Positions 39,995 to 49,922 of a stretch of 64,000 nt of DNA are shown one piece after another. The DNA is from Moritella dasanensis ArB 0140 (GTDB lineage Bacteria > Pseudomonadota > Gammaproteobacteria > Enterobacterales > Moritellaceae): assembly GCF_000276805.1 (NCBI RefSeq), contig NZ_AKXQ01000005.1, positions 1 through 64,000 of the forward strand. Reading direction: 5' to 3'. Made by a program: the position numbers and the translations under genes. The notes beneath the pieces were generated by a model. That model did not search any database and was not told where the DNA came from. It was given only the letters and a program-made list of their open reading frames with translations. Positions within the stretch are counted from its first letter, which is position 1. The number at the start of each line of letters is the position of its first letter.

Positions 39995-40123
39995 TTAAAG
40001 AAATACAAAATTAGGTCCATAAAAGTACAAGTTAATCGCGGTAGTCGATCTTGCCAATTACCAGTCTTTATCGGTGGTAAACACATAGGTGGTAGCGAAG
40101 CGCTAGAAGCACACTTCGCTTAA
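39995..40123 (+). pseudogene. Glutaredoxin C-terminal remnant
   Basis: A short open frame without a start codon encodes a glutaredoxin-like C-terminal half: LKKYKIRSIKV, then CQLPVFIGGKHIGGSEALE (the cis-Pro and GGxDD-type glutathione-binding region). A stop codon lies directly upstream, and the N-terminal CxxC active site is not found in any frame nearby. This looks like a 5'-truncated glutaredoxin (GrxC-type) gene. Confidence 0.6.
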
Positions 40124-40182
40124 TATCAACTAAACTTAAAGTAATGGATAGCGTGTCTCACATGCCGCTATTTGTTAGCAAT

Positions 40183-40213
40183 AAAAAAAGGAAGCTGCGA
40201 TGCTTCCTTTTTT
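40183..40213. terminator. Bidirectional terminator
   Basis: AAAAAAGGAAGC and GCTTCCTTTTTT pair around a six-base loop, with A- and T-runs on both sides. It lies between the glutaredoxin remnant (+) and the lipoprotein gene (-). Confidence 0.9.
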
Positions 40214-40282
40214 CGTGTTCAACTTTCTATTTTAGACTTTGTTAGTTAGCTCTTTTAATAAGCGTCAGTATCTAAAGTGAAG

Positions 40283-40846
40283 TTACTCAACAATTTTTGA
40301 TACTTTACCTTGCTCAAATTCATAGACAATCGTACCGAATCGATTTTGCCAGAATCTCCAGCTATCTAGTTTTAGATTAGCAGTTCGATGTGCAGGTGGA
40401 AAACCACGGCTAATGATTACCGCGTCTTTCGTCATGCCAATCACCACGTCACCTTGCTCAATTGCGGTTTTTTCTAACGCACTAAATTGCGTTAAGTTAA
40501 CTTGTTTTTCAGCAAAAGTACGGGTCATCAACCCAGCGACATCGACTTTAGTGTATTTCTCAATATTCTTCAGCTTAATGTTACGACCACCATAGTGAAA
40601 GGTAATTGTCGAAGCACTCATTTCGGTGATCTGCACTGGCGAATTAACCGGTATATGTTCACCACGGCTATAATTGGTGGCGATCACATTACCTTTCTCA
40701 GTCCACATCCCCACTTGCGTATAAAGCGTGGTATTACTGTCGAGCAGCGCTTGTTGTGCTGCTGGTAACTGCACTGTTGCACAACCACTCATGACAACAG
40801 CAACTAATGCCAATCCAAGCAGTTTTATTTTATTTATCATATTCAT
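40283..40846 (-). CDS. Predicted lipoprotein
   Basis: 187 residues with a lipoprotein signal peptide: basic N-terminus, hydrophobic core and lipobox MSGC, with lipidated Cys22. The mature part is about 165 residues, mixed alpha/beta, with no family recognised by me. GAGG lies upstream of the ATG. Positions +2/+3 after Cys are Ala-Thr, so no Asp retention signal: an outer-membrane destination is inferred. Confidence 0.8.
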   Translation of the reverse strand: MNMINKIKLLGLALVAVVMSGCATVQLPAAQQALLDSNTTLYTQVGMWTEKGNVIATNYSRGEHIPVNSPVQITEMSASTITFHYGGRNIKLKNIEKYTKVDVAGLMTRTFAEKQVNLTQFSALEKTAIEQGDVVIGMTKDAVIISRGFPPAHRTANLKLDSWRFWQNRFGTIVYEFEQGKVSKIVE

Positions 40847-40892
40847 CCTAGCCTCTTATTAACTTTTAACGTTGCAATCTTAACTGTTATTT

Positions 40893-42872
40893 TTAAATCT
40901 TAAAGACTCTGGCAACATCTTGTAATGACGTGGCTAATTGCGCCTGCTCTCTCGCTGTCATGGCAATTTGATTTGCGCCAGTTGCCGACTCCATTGATTT
41001 TTGTTTGACGTTAACAATATTTTCAGCAACATCTTGCGTTACCACCGATTGCTCTTCAATGGCAGTGGCGATTTGTTCTGTCATCGCAAAAATGTGGTTT
41101 ACGGCGCCGGTAATATCTTGCAAGGTTTTTGCAACATCTTTCGATTTACTTACCGCGTCGGTGGCTTTACTTTGGCTCACCTCAATCACGTTAAAGGCTG
41201 CATTAACATCACTTTGCAATGCGCTAATATAGCTTTCAATCTCAGCGGTCGAATCCTGAGTTCGTTTCGCTAGGGTACGCACTTCATCAGCAACAACGGC
41301 AAAACCACGCCCTTGTTCACCAGCTCGCGCGGCCTCAATCGCCGCATTCAAGGCTAACAAGTTAGTTTGGTCAGCAACCGATTTAATCACATCAACCATA
41401 TTAGTGATGTTATTACTACTTTCATGTAGACGATTAATACGTTGCGCTAAACTATCAATCTCACTCGCAAGCGATTCAATTGACAGTGAGGACTGTTGCA
41501 CAATCTCATATCCGCCAGTTGCTTGTGCATCAACTTCTTTAGCCGAATCCGCAGTCAATTGGGTGTTTTGCGCGACCTCTCTCACAGTAGCTGATAACTC
41601 TTCAATCGCGGTCGCAATCAGGCTAATACCATCTTGCTGTTCCGCCAATGACGCCGAGCTGTAAACACAAGTTTGCGCGGTTTCTTCTGCTGCGGATGCC
41701 AAGGTAATACTTGATGTCGAAATGTTATCCATCGCACCTGCAAATTGCGACAACGTCAAATTAAGCGCGTTGGCAATTTGACCTAACTCGCTCTCGCCTG
41801 CAAGCTTTGTTTGTACCGTAAGGTCATTGTTGTCTCGCACTTCGGTCATCACATTCATTAGCTCTTTCACCCGTGCTAATAAGTCTCGAATGGTAACAAA
41901 ACTAATCACCGCTGAAATCACAATAATCAACAGACTAAATACAATGTTCCTCGTCAGCGTTATCATCGCATTATCACGATTGCTATCAACCAAATTCAAT
42001 AGTGATGATTCTAACTCATCTTGAATCGCTTTCAACTGGCCAATACGTTCACTTGATTGCGCAAACCAATACTCGGCATCGACATTAAAGTCACTTGATT
42101 TCGTTTCAGCGATATTTCTTAACTTCAGCACTTCTTTCGCCGCAGCGCTATTTAACTGCTGTTCAAAGAATTGCTTATTGCTGTTAGTCGCAAAAGTTTT
42201 AAAAGTCGAAAAGTACGTGTCTTGTTCAATCACTAAGCCAATAAATTTAACAAAATTACCGGGGCCGAAGTGATCTTTAGAAAAGGTATTACTCAAGACA
42301 GCACGTTCGATACCGGCACGCTCTTTACCTTGTAAAAAGTTATAATAAGCCACAGTCTCAGCGGTAATACTGGCATCAGTACTGATATCAACAATCAAGC
42401 CTGACACACTCAACAGCTTAGCGTTTAGCTTGGTGTAATAACCTAGTGCAGCACCTAGCTGAATATTCTGTGCATCCACTTTATTACGAATACCAACCAG
42501 CATGGAAAGGTTTTGCTGAATGCTAGTTTGTAACTGCTTAATTTGACGATCAGTGATTTCATTTTGTTGTAAAAAACGCATCAACTTAGCGTGTTTCACA
42601 TCGGTATCGGCGCGTTGCTTACGCAGTTTGCTGCCAAACTTAGTACCGTTAGAACCAATAAACCCTGCGGTCATGCCACGTTCTTTTTGTAGCTCATGGA
42701 CTAATTCACTGTATTCAACAGAAAGTTCAGTGTACTGGGTTAAAACAGACATTTCGTTACTGGTTGCGATGCTTTGTGAAAGTGAAGCGACACTCAACCA
42801 CAAAAATCCCAGCATGGGTAAAGCTAATAACATAATAATTTTATGCTTAAACGAGATATCTGAAAATTTCAT
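40893..42872 (-). CDS. Methyl-accepting chemotaxis protein with nitrate/nitrite-sensing domain
   Basis: 659-residue chemoreceptor. A first membrane helix (about 10-30) and a second (about 305-330) flank a large helical periplasmic domain containing the NIT-type motif [12 protein letters not shown] (about 55-66). A HAMP domain follows (about 330-385), then a signalling domain with the hairpin tip [17 protein letters not shown] 42872 ([11 protein letters not shown]) has AGGAACTG upstream. The frame extends 15 codons further without support. It probably signals to CheA/CheW in response to nitrate or nitrite, a ligand inferred from the domain only. Confidence 0.92.
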   Translation of the reverse strand: MKFSDISFKHKIIMLLALPMLGFLWLSVASLSQSIATSNEMSVLTQYTELSVEYSELVHELQKERGMTAGFIGSNGTKFGSKLRKQRADTDVKHAKLMRFLQQNEITDRQIKQLQTSIQQNLSMLVGIRNKVDAQNIQLGAALGYYTKLNAKLLSVSGLIVDISTDASITAETVAYYNFLQGKERAGIERAVLSNTFSKDHFGPGNFVKFIGLVIEQDTYFSTFKTFATNSNKQFFEQQLNSAAAKEVLKLRNIAETKSSDFNVDAEYWFAQSSERIGQLKAIQDELESSLLNLVDSNRDNAMITLTRNIVFSLLIIVISAVISFVTIRDLLARVKELMNVMTEVRDNNDLTVQTKLAGESELGQIANALNLTLSQFAGAMDNISTSSITLASAAEETAQTCVYSSASLAEQQDGISLIATAIEELSATVREVAQNTQLTADSAKEVDAQATGGYEIVQQSSLSIESLASEIDSLAQRINRLHESSNNITNMVDVIKSVADQTNLLALNAAIEAARAGEQGRGFAVVADEVRTLAKRTQDSTAEIESYISALQSDVNAAFNVIEVSQSKATDAVSKSKDVAKTLQDITGAVNHIFAMTEQIATAIEEQSVVTQDVAENIVNVKQKSMESATGANQIAMTAREQAQLATSLQDVARVFKI

Positions 42873-42982
42873 CACAGTTCCTGATTCAAAAAATAGCACC
42901 ACGCTCGGTGAGCACACTGCAAAATATAAGATGAGAATGATACCTATTTATTTCCTCATTGTATAAACAATAATAAAACATA

Positions 42983-42996
42983 ATGATATACATCAA
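42983..42996. promoter_or_regulatory. FNR-like box upstream of the chemoreceptor
   Basis: ATGATATACATCAA differs from the FNR consensus by one base. Its core TGATATACATCAA is shared with the torC site. It lies about 110 bp before the chemoreceptor start and 245 bp before the lpd-type gene. Anaerobic expression of a nitrate-type receptor would make sense. The rest of 42873-43239 shows nothing else. Confidence 0.45.
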
Positions 42997-43239
42997 GTTT
43001 ACTTAACGTAATTGATGCTAACTACCTCAATAGTCTTAGATGGTGAATTTGACGATACCAACAAACTTACAACATAGTCACCACCTATCAAAACAGAATG
43101 TTTAATCGATTATACCTATACAGTTATATTTTGCATAATAGCGCCATCAACACGAAGCACGTCTTCGACCCCAAATTTACAATAAAATAAGCGCGACAAA
43201 CGACATTCGTTTTCGCCAAACACTTTCTAAGGCTGAATT

Positions 43240-44718
<1,479 letters not shown>

Positions 44719-44747
44719 CTTAAGTAAGTTAAGCGCCTAACTACACA

Positions 44748-45038
44748 TTATGCTTGGCGATTAAGACTGGCCGCCAAGCTGTCGCGGTAACGCATTGTTG
44801 CTTTTAGGGTATTGTGTACCGCGGCAGTATTGGACTGACTATGTTGTTGAACATAGTCAGTCATGCGCTTAATTTGTGCACTTAACTCATCAATGGTTAA
44901 CTTGGTTTGCGCTTGCTCACTGTTAGACACAGCTAATTTATCTATGGCTAAGTTATCTATAGCAACATTACTATTCTCTAAACTGCCACTCTTAACATTG
45001 CTACTCTTAACATTATCACTATCAACATTACTCATCAT
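44748..45038 (-). CDS. Hypothetical protein, about 96 aa
   Basis: Not recognised. The N-terminal half is low-complexity, with repeated SNV/KSG and IDNLAIDKLA units encoded by short DNA repeats. The C-terminal half (about 48-96) is a predicted amphipathic coiled coil (LTIDELSAQIKRMTDYVQQHS...YRDSLAASL). Three consecutive ATGs follow GAGGATC. The middle one (45038) has the best spacing. No signal peptide. Function unknown. Confidence 0.55.
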   Translation of the reverse strand: MMSNVDSDNVKSSNVKSGSLENSNVAIDNLAIDKLAVSNSEQAQTKLTIDELSAQIKRMTDYVQQHSQSNTAAVHNTLKATMRYRDSLAASLNRQA

Positions 45039-45310
45039 CATGATCCTCATCCTTGTTGCTCTGCTGTTTCAGCAGCCAATATCCTAATCGTGTTTATTGA
45101 ACAACGATAACATAGCATATTTTTGTTTAATTGAGTCTAGGCTATCGCATTAATAAATCGAGGGGAAAGAGTAAAAAATTATAATCTATAACCATTTTAG
45201 TCATACTATTTCAGCGTCAAAAGAGGCGAATATCACAATATCAATTACACTGTAATATTATATTATTTGAAGTATTAAGCTCAATATGATTTATCTACGG
45301 GAGTTAGATT

Positions 45311-45478
45311 ATGTTTTCACTATTTATCAAAGTCATTTCCCCTTTCTTTATATTCGTAGGTTTACTCATTTTATATAGCTACGCCACAGGACAAGATAGC
45401 CAACAACTTATCGAAGCTTTTATCGATCTCATCAACATTATTTTTATTAATCTGGCCGAAGTATTTAATCGAACCTAA
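45311..45478 (+). CDS. Small membrane protein, 55 aa
   Basis: ATG 45311 with GGGAG seven bases upstream opens 55 codons. Residues 4-24 (LFIKVISPFFIFVGLLILYSY) form one strong membrane helix. A second hydrophobic stretch near 38-50 (LINIIFINLAEVF) is amphipathic. It converges on argP. The ribosome binding site, start and hydrophobic profile support a real small inner-membrane protein of unknown function. Confidence 0.55.
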   Translation: MFSLFIKVISPFFIFVGLLILYSYATGQDSQQLIEAFIDLINIIFINLAEVFNRT

Positions 45479-45508
45479 TACCTAAGCCGATTACCTAAAA
45501 ATAGTAAC

Positions 45509-46390
45509 TCACGATATAGCTTGCTTAGCCCCTATGATAATTTGTTCAGAGACTTGCTTATACAAGCCTTTGAGCAAGATCCAACGATGCCAATAGAGCG
45601 GTATCGTTAATGGTGTTTCGGTTAATTTAACCAACGAACCTGATGCCAACTCGTGTTTAATTTGTAGCTCTGGGATCAAGCAATACGCCACACCGGCATT
45701 GGCCATCGCGACAAACGCTTCTGACGATCGCACAATGTGACAAGGGTAACTGCCACCAGCCAAATCAAAATGCTGTTGAATAAACTTAATGTGCATATCG
45801 TCCTTATGGTCAAACGATACCGCGGGTGCTTTACGCAAGCCTTGCTGCGTGATCCCTTGGGGTAAATACTGCTGCACAAATTCTGGCGTTGCCACCAGCG
45901 CATAATTAAGCTCACCCAATAACGTTGCTTCACACCCTGGTAATGGCTTACGTTGTAAACTCAGCGCCCCAAAAGCTTCACCGGCTTTGACTTTCTCTAG
46001 GGTTCTCGCTTCATCCATAATATGCAGGTTCAGTTCGATCGGATATTGCTTTAACAATGGCGCGATTGCGGGGATAAACCACGTTGCTAAACTGTCGGCA
46101 TTCACTGCAATCGCCATCACCACAGACTTATCCGTCGACGTTGCACTAATACTCGGTAATAATTCAGCTTCTAAATGCTGCACTTGTTTATAATGTTTTA
46201 ACAAACGCTGACCAATCTCTGTCGCCACGATTGGTTGACTACGGATCAACACTGGCTGCGCCACAAACTCTTCCAACAACTTGATACGTTGCGATACTGC
46301 AGGTTGTGAAATGCACAATACATTCGCTGCTCGATCGAAGCTTTGCTGCTCAATCACCACTTGTAAAGCGTGTAATAATTTATAATCCAC
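45509..46390 (-). CDS. argP: LysR-type regulator ArgP (IciA)
   Basis: 293 residues. The N-terminal winged HTH (SFDRAANVLCISQPAVSQRIKLLEE, about 17-41) and substrate-binding domain match ArgP, which senses arginine/lysine and activates the exporter gene argO. The divergent argO gene next door confirms the assignment. The start codon is GTG (46388-46390), with AGGGGA upstream. The 154-bp divergent region is AT-rich, as expected for the ArgP operator. Confidence 0.93.
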   Translation of the reverse strand: MDYKLLHALQVVIEQQSFDRAANVLCISQPAVSQRIKLLEEFVAQPVLIRSQPIVATEIGQRLLKHYKQVQHLEAELLPSISATSTDKSVVMAIAVNADSLATWFIPAIAPLLKQYPIELNLHIMDEARTLEKVKAGEAFGALSLQRKPLPGCEATLLGELNYALVATPEFVQQYLPQGITQQGLRKAPAVSFDHKDDMHIKFIQQHFDLAGGSYPCHIVRSSEAFVAMANAGVAYCLIPELQIKHELASGSLVKLTETPLTIPLYWHRWILLKGLYKQVSEQIIIGAKQAIS

Positions 46391-46544
46391 CTCAGACTTC
46401 CCCTCTCTTCTAATAATTAATTATTTACGCCTATTTATCATTTATATAGAAACATAAGTTTAACTTATCAATCATAATAATTATTAATTATACTTATAAC
46501 GAAATTTTTTGTAATCTCGATAGCCTAATTTCTAGAGGTTCGTT

Positions 46545-47153
46545 ATGTTAACAGCAACAATTCAGGGCCTACTGCTTGGCGGTAGTATGATCATTCCCAT
46601 CGGTGCACAAAATGCCTATATTTTAAATCAGGGAATAAAACGTAATCACCACTTTTTAACCGCGACGATTTGTATTATCTGCGATGCGTTATTAATCTGT
46701 GCTGGTGTGTTTGGTGCAGGCAGCTTGTTGGCATTAAATCCCGACTTACTGCAAGTTATTACCTGGGGCGGCATTGTATTTTTAACCACGTATGGCGCCA
46801 TGTCTTTTCGCAGTGCATTCTATTATCAATATGGGAAAACAGCGTTAGATGGGAGTCATAAATCCCGTAAAATGGTGATAATGGCAACCCTCGCAGTCAC
46901 CCTGCTCAACCCCCACGTGTATTTAGATACGGTGGTGGTCTTAGGCAGTGTTGGCAATCAGTTTACCGGGGATCATCGTTTGGCTTTTGCAGCGGGTACC
47001 ATTTTAGCCTCAATCTTATGGTTTTATGGTCTCGCCTTTAGCGCCGCCAAGTTTTCAGTTTGGTTAAACCAGCCCAAGGTGCAACGTGTTATCGACATCA
47101 CGGTCGGCTGTATCATGTGGCTGATCGCCAGTAGCCTATATCGTAGTTTGTAA
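46545..47153 (+). CDS. argO: Arginine exporter ArgO (LysE family)
   Basis: 202-residue inner-membrane exporter with about six membrane segments. The LysE-family signature IPIGAQNAYILNQG is at about 17-30, and NPHVYLDTVVVLGS at about 122-135. It exports L-arginine and related basic amino acids. AGAGG precedes the ATG. Divergent from argP, its predicted activator. Confidence 0.94.
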   Translation: MLTATIQGLLLGGSMIIPIGAQNAYILNQGIKRNHHFLTATICIICDALLICAGVFGAGSLLALNPDLLQVITWGGIVFLTTYGAMSFRSAFYYQYGKTALDGSHKSRKMVIMATLAVTLLNPHVYLDTVVVLGSVGNQFTGDHRLAFAAGTILASILWFYGLAFSAAKFSVWLNQPKVQRVIDITVGCIMWLIASSLYRSL

Positions 47154-47342
47154 TCAAAAAACTAACATAATCCGGTTTTAAGTAATTCATTTGGCGCTTA
47201 TCCTCCGAATTCTGAGATATTGTTCACTATACTTTGCGCTTACAGCGAAAAAGGCCGATAATCAGCCCATCTATCCAAACCGAACTAAATACTAGCTCAG
47301 TTTGGATATATTCCTATGACACCAGACAAAAGTTGAACATAA

Positions 47343-48032
47343 ATGCGTTTAGATAAGTTTATTTGCCAAAGTACTAACCTGACCCGAACTCTTGCCAAGC
47401 GTGAGATTGCACGCAGCAACGTAAAAGTTGACGGCGAAGTTGTACGTAAAGCAGACCATAAAGTAACAGCAGACATGGATGTTTGGTTTAGTGGTAAATC
47501 ATTAAGTCAACGTCCACCGCGTTATATCATGATGCATAAACCAGTAGATGTAATTTGCTCAACAGTAGATGAAGAACATCCATCTGTGATGAATCTAATC
47601 GAAACAGACAAGCGTGAAGAACTACACATCGCTGGTCGCCTTGATGTTGATACTACTGGTTTAGTATTAATCTCAGATGACGGTAAATGGTCACACCGCG
47701 TTACATCACCTAAGCGTGCATGCAACAAACGTTACCGTGTACAGCTTGCATCACCAATTGCAGCAACTGCAGTTGCTGATTTCGAAGCTGGCATCCAATT
47801 GCGTAGCGAAGACAAACCTTGTCTACCTGCAAAATTAGAGATCTTAAGCGACCAAGAAGTATTGCTTACTATCCAAGAAGGCAAATACCACCAAGTTAAG
47901 CGTATGTTTGCAAGCCAAGGCAACAGCGTAGTCGGTTTACACCGCGAACAAATCGGTGACATCGTATTAGACCCAGCACTAGAATTAGGTGAATGGCGTT
48001 ACCTAACAGACGCAGAAGCTAAAAGCATCTAA
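47343..48032 (+). CDS. rsuA: 16S rRNA pseudouridine(516) synthase
   Basis: 229 residues. An N-terminal S4 RNA-binding domain (MRLDKFICQSTNLTRTLAKREI) is followed by the RsuA/RluE-type catalytic domain with GRLDVDTTGL, the catalytic Asp of the family, and KYHQVKRMFA. It modifies U516 of 16S rRNA in E. coli. A long hairpin (ATCCAAAC/GTTTGGAT, about 47273-47311) lies just upstream of the gene. A terminator follows. Confidence 0.92.
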   Translation: MRLDKFICQSTNLTRTLAKREIARSNVKVDGEVVRKADHKVTADMDVWFSGKSLSQRPPRYIMMHKPVDVICSTVDEEHPSVMNLIETDKREELHIAGRLDVDTTGLVLISDDGKWSHRVTSPKRACNKRYRVQLASPIAATAVADFEAGIQLRSEDKPCLPAKLEILSDQEVLLTIQEGKYHQVKRMFASQGNSVVGLHREQIGDIVLDPALELGEWRYLTDAEAKSI

Positions 48033-48050
48033 TCTGTTAACCATACGATG

Positions 48051-48089
48051 AAAAAAGCCCACATTAATGACCTTAATGTGGGCTTTTTT
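48051..48089. terminator. Terminator after rsuA
   Basis: AAAAAAGCCCACATTAA and TTAATGTGGGCTTTTTT pair over 17 bases with a five-base loop. Symmetrical, so it may also stop the convergent regulator gene. Confidence 0.93.
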
Positions 48090-48145
48090 ATGACCGAAGT
48101 TTTTTATATTGCAGAGCGTATTTTGTTCTGACTCTAAGCATCTAG

Positions 48146-48832
48146 CTATTTAACTTCTAATCGCGTCACTTTGTACGCACAACGTCTTGCCCCTTCGACA
48201 ATATGCTCTTCGCGTTCAACGGTCGCGATTTCTGCTAACAATGTTTGAAATAAATTCAATTCTGAACGACAAAAATTAAGACACTTCGATGCCGCAGCAC
48301 AAATCGGACAATGGTTTTCCATTAGCCAATAAACGGTATTTTTCGCCACGTTGTCGCTATCATCAGCAATAACAACGCCATTTTCATCCATTCCGCTATC
48401 AACAACAACCGTCGCCATATAACCTTCTTCACTGCGCAGCTCAGCCAAGGCTTCAAGTTTACCCAGCAAATCAGCTTTGTTCGCGAGTCTGTCACTGTAC
48501 AGTGCAAATGATGTCTGCTCTCGGTGAGCAATCAGTTGCTCTAGCCCTTCATCGCCGAATATCACTTTCACTGAATCGATCAGCTGCACGGTCAATTCTT
48601 CATGACGATCGGAAAAGTGGCTATTACTCTGCGCCGTTAACGACCAATAACGGGTTGGACGGCCTCGCACAGCTTTTTTATCTTCAAAACTAATATCACC
48701 GTCATCTGCTAATGCTTGCAAATGTTGGCGTACGCCCATGGTGGTTAAACCTAATTCGCTGGCAAGTACCTTGGCTGTTGATGCCCCTTCAACTTTTAAT
48801 AAGCTGAGTATTTTCTCACTGGTTTTTTCTTT
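48146..48832 (-). CDS. SufR-like Fe-S transcriptional regulator (COG2345 type)
   Basis: 228 residues. An N-terminal winged HTH (STAKVLASELGLTTMGVRQHLQAL) and a C-terminal cluster CPICAAASKCLNFC (about 185-198), the arrangement of DeoR/SufR-like repressors that bind an iron-sulfur cluster. ATG 48832 (MKEKTSEKILS) has GGAG six bases upstream. Two AGTAAA-type inverted repeats in the divergent region look like its own operators. No suf or isc genes are in the window, so the regulon is unknown. Confidence 0.8.
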   Translation of the reverse strand, partial: KEKTSEKILSLLKVEGASTAKVLASELGLTTMGVRQHLQALADDGDISFEDKKAVRGRPTRYWSLTAQSNSHFSDRHEELTVQLIDSVKVIFGDEGLEQLIAHREQTSFALYSDRLANKADLLGKLEALAELRSEEGYMATVVVDSGMDENGVVIADDSDNVAKNTVYWLMENHCPICAAASKCLNFCRSELNLFQTLLAEIATVEREEHIVEGARRCAYKVTRLEVK

Positions 48833-48990
48833 CATGTTAACTCCAACTATTCCAAGCCCCAATGACGATAAGGATTAATAGCCAATAATCACGACAGTAA
48901 TCACATCGACAGTTATATGCACACTCATACAAACAACGGGGCTGTGCCCTCAGATACGTTTATAGCTGTATTATTACCGATAAAAATATT

Positions 48991-49090
48991 AAGTAAACTT
49001 TTTTATTTACTTTATTTTAGTTTAAGACTTTACAAACTTAAGTAAAGGGATTACTTTATTAAACAATTAGTAAATAAAAATATTTACTAA
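48991..49090. promoter_or_regulatory. Two inverted repeats in the regulator/VOC divergent region
   Basis: TTAGTAAATA-AAAA-TATTTACTAA (49067-49090) is a perfect 10-bp inverted repeat. AAGTAAA/TTTACTT (48991-48997 and 49006-49012) is a related 7-bp one. Shared AGTAAA half-sites in both suggest binding by one dimeric regulator, most simply the adjacent SufR-like protein. The region otherwise spans 48833-49202 with no gene. Confidence 0.5.
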
Positions 49091-49202
49091 ACATGAGATT
49101 AGTAATCGTCAGTGGCAACAACGACAACCTTACGCTCAACAAGAACAATACAGTTACGGCATGTAGCCATTTAATTTCAATATATAATACAAGGACTTCA
49201 TT

Positions 49203-49619
49203 ATGATACACCTAGAACACGTCAATTTAATCGTACGCGATATCGAAGAAACACTGACTTTTTACCGCGCCGCATTTCCACATTGGTCAATACGTGGTGG
49301 CGACAAAGGCGAATGGTCGGGTAAACCAAGAACCTGGGTCCACTTTGGTGATGACTATCAATACCTGGCCTTTGGCGATAACGGCGTTGGTGATAACCGC
49401 GACTTAGCAGGTCACCAAGTGGGTCTCGCCCATTTCGCCTATGTCACCGACGATATTGCTGGCGTCATAGCACGCTTAGCCGAAGCTGGCTTTAGCATTG
49501 CCAAAGATGGTATGGACGATGAATACCGCCAAAATATTTACTTTCTCGACCCGAATGGCTACGAAGTTGAGTTTGTGCAATATAATACCGATATACCTAG
49601 TTTAAGAAATCGTTATTAA
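49203..49619 (+). CDS. VOC (glyoxalase/bleomycin-resistance) family protein
   Basis: 138 residues with two beta-alpha-beta-beta-beta units typical of the vicinal oxygen chelate fold: an N-terminal HLEHVNLIVRDIEETLTFY-like start, and a C-terminal YFLDPNGYEVEFVQY with a likely metal-ligand Glu. Substrate unknown. AAGGAC lies before the ATG. Divergent from, and possibly controlled by, the SufR-like regulator. Confidence 0.85.
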   Translation: MIHLEHVNLIVRDIEETLTFYRAAFPHWSIRGGDKGEWSGKPRTWVHFGDDYQYLAFGDNGVGDNRDLAGHQVGLAHFAYVTDDIAGVIARLAEAGFSIAKDGMDDEYRQNIYFLDPNGYEVEFVQYNTDIPSLRNRY

Positions 49620-49922
49620 CATGCGCACATCGGTATCCATTCCGCCAACACATTCATATGGCGGCATGGATAAAGATTAAAATAAACAACCACTAAGATT
49701 AATAAAGACAACTTAAAATAGGTAATACATAGATATATAAAGAGTTTAATACCACAATAAACACCAGCTACCTTAATAGAGGTAACCACTGTAATGATAT
49801 GATATTTATATTCCTTTTTTGTGATTAAACTCAAATAATAAATTTGAATCTTTGCATATGTCGCAAATATAAGTGAACATGGTGTCGTCTTTTAAGCCAT
49901 GTAATTATCTAAGATCACAGTG
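49620..49922. other. Intergenic region, nothing recognised
   Basis: About 300 bp of AT-rich DNA before the GGDEF-EAL gene. No supported gene, hairpin or repeat seen. Confidence 0.5.
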
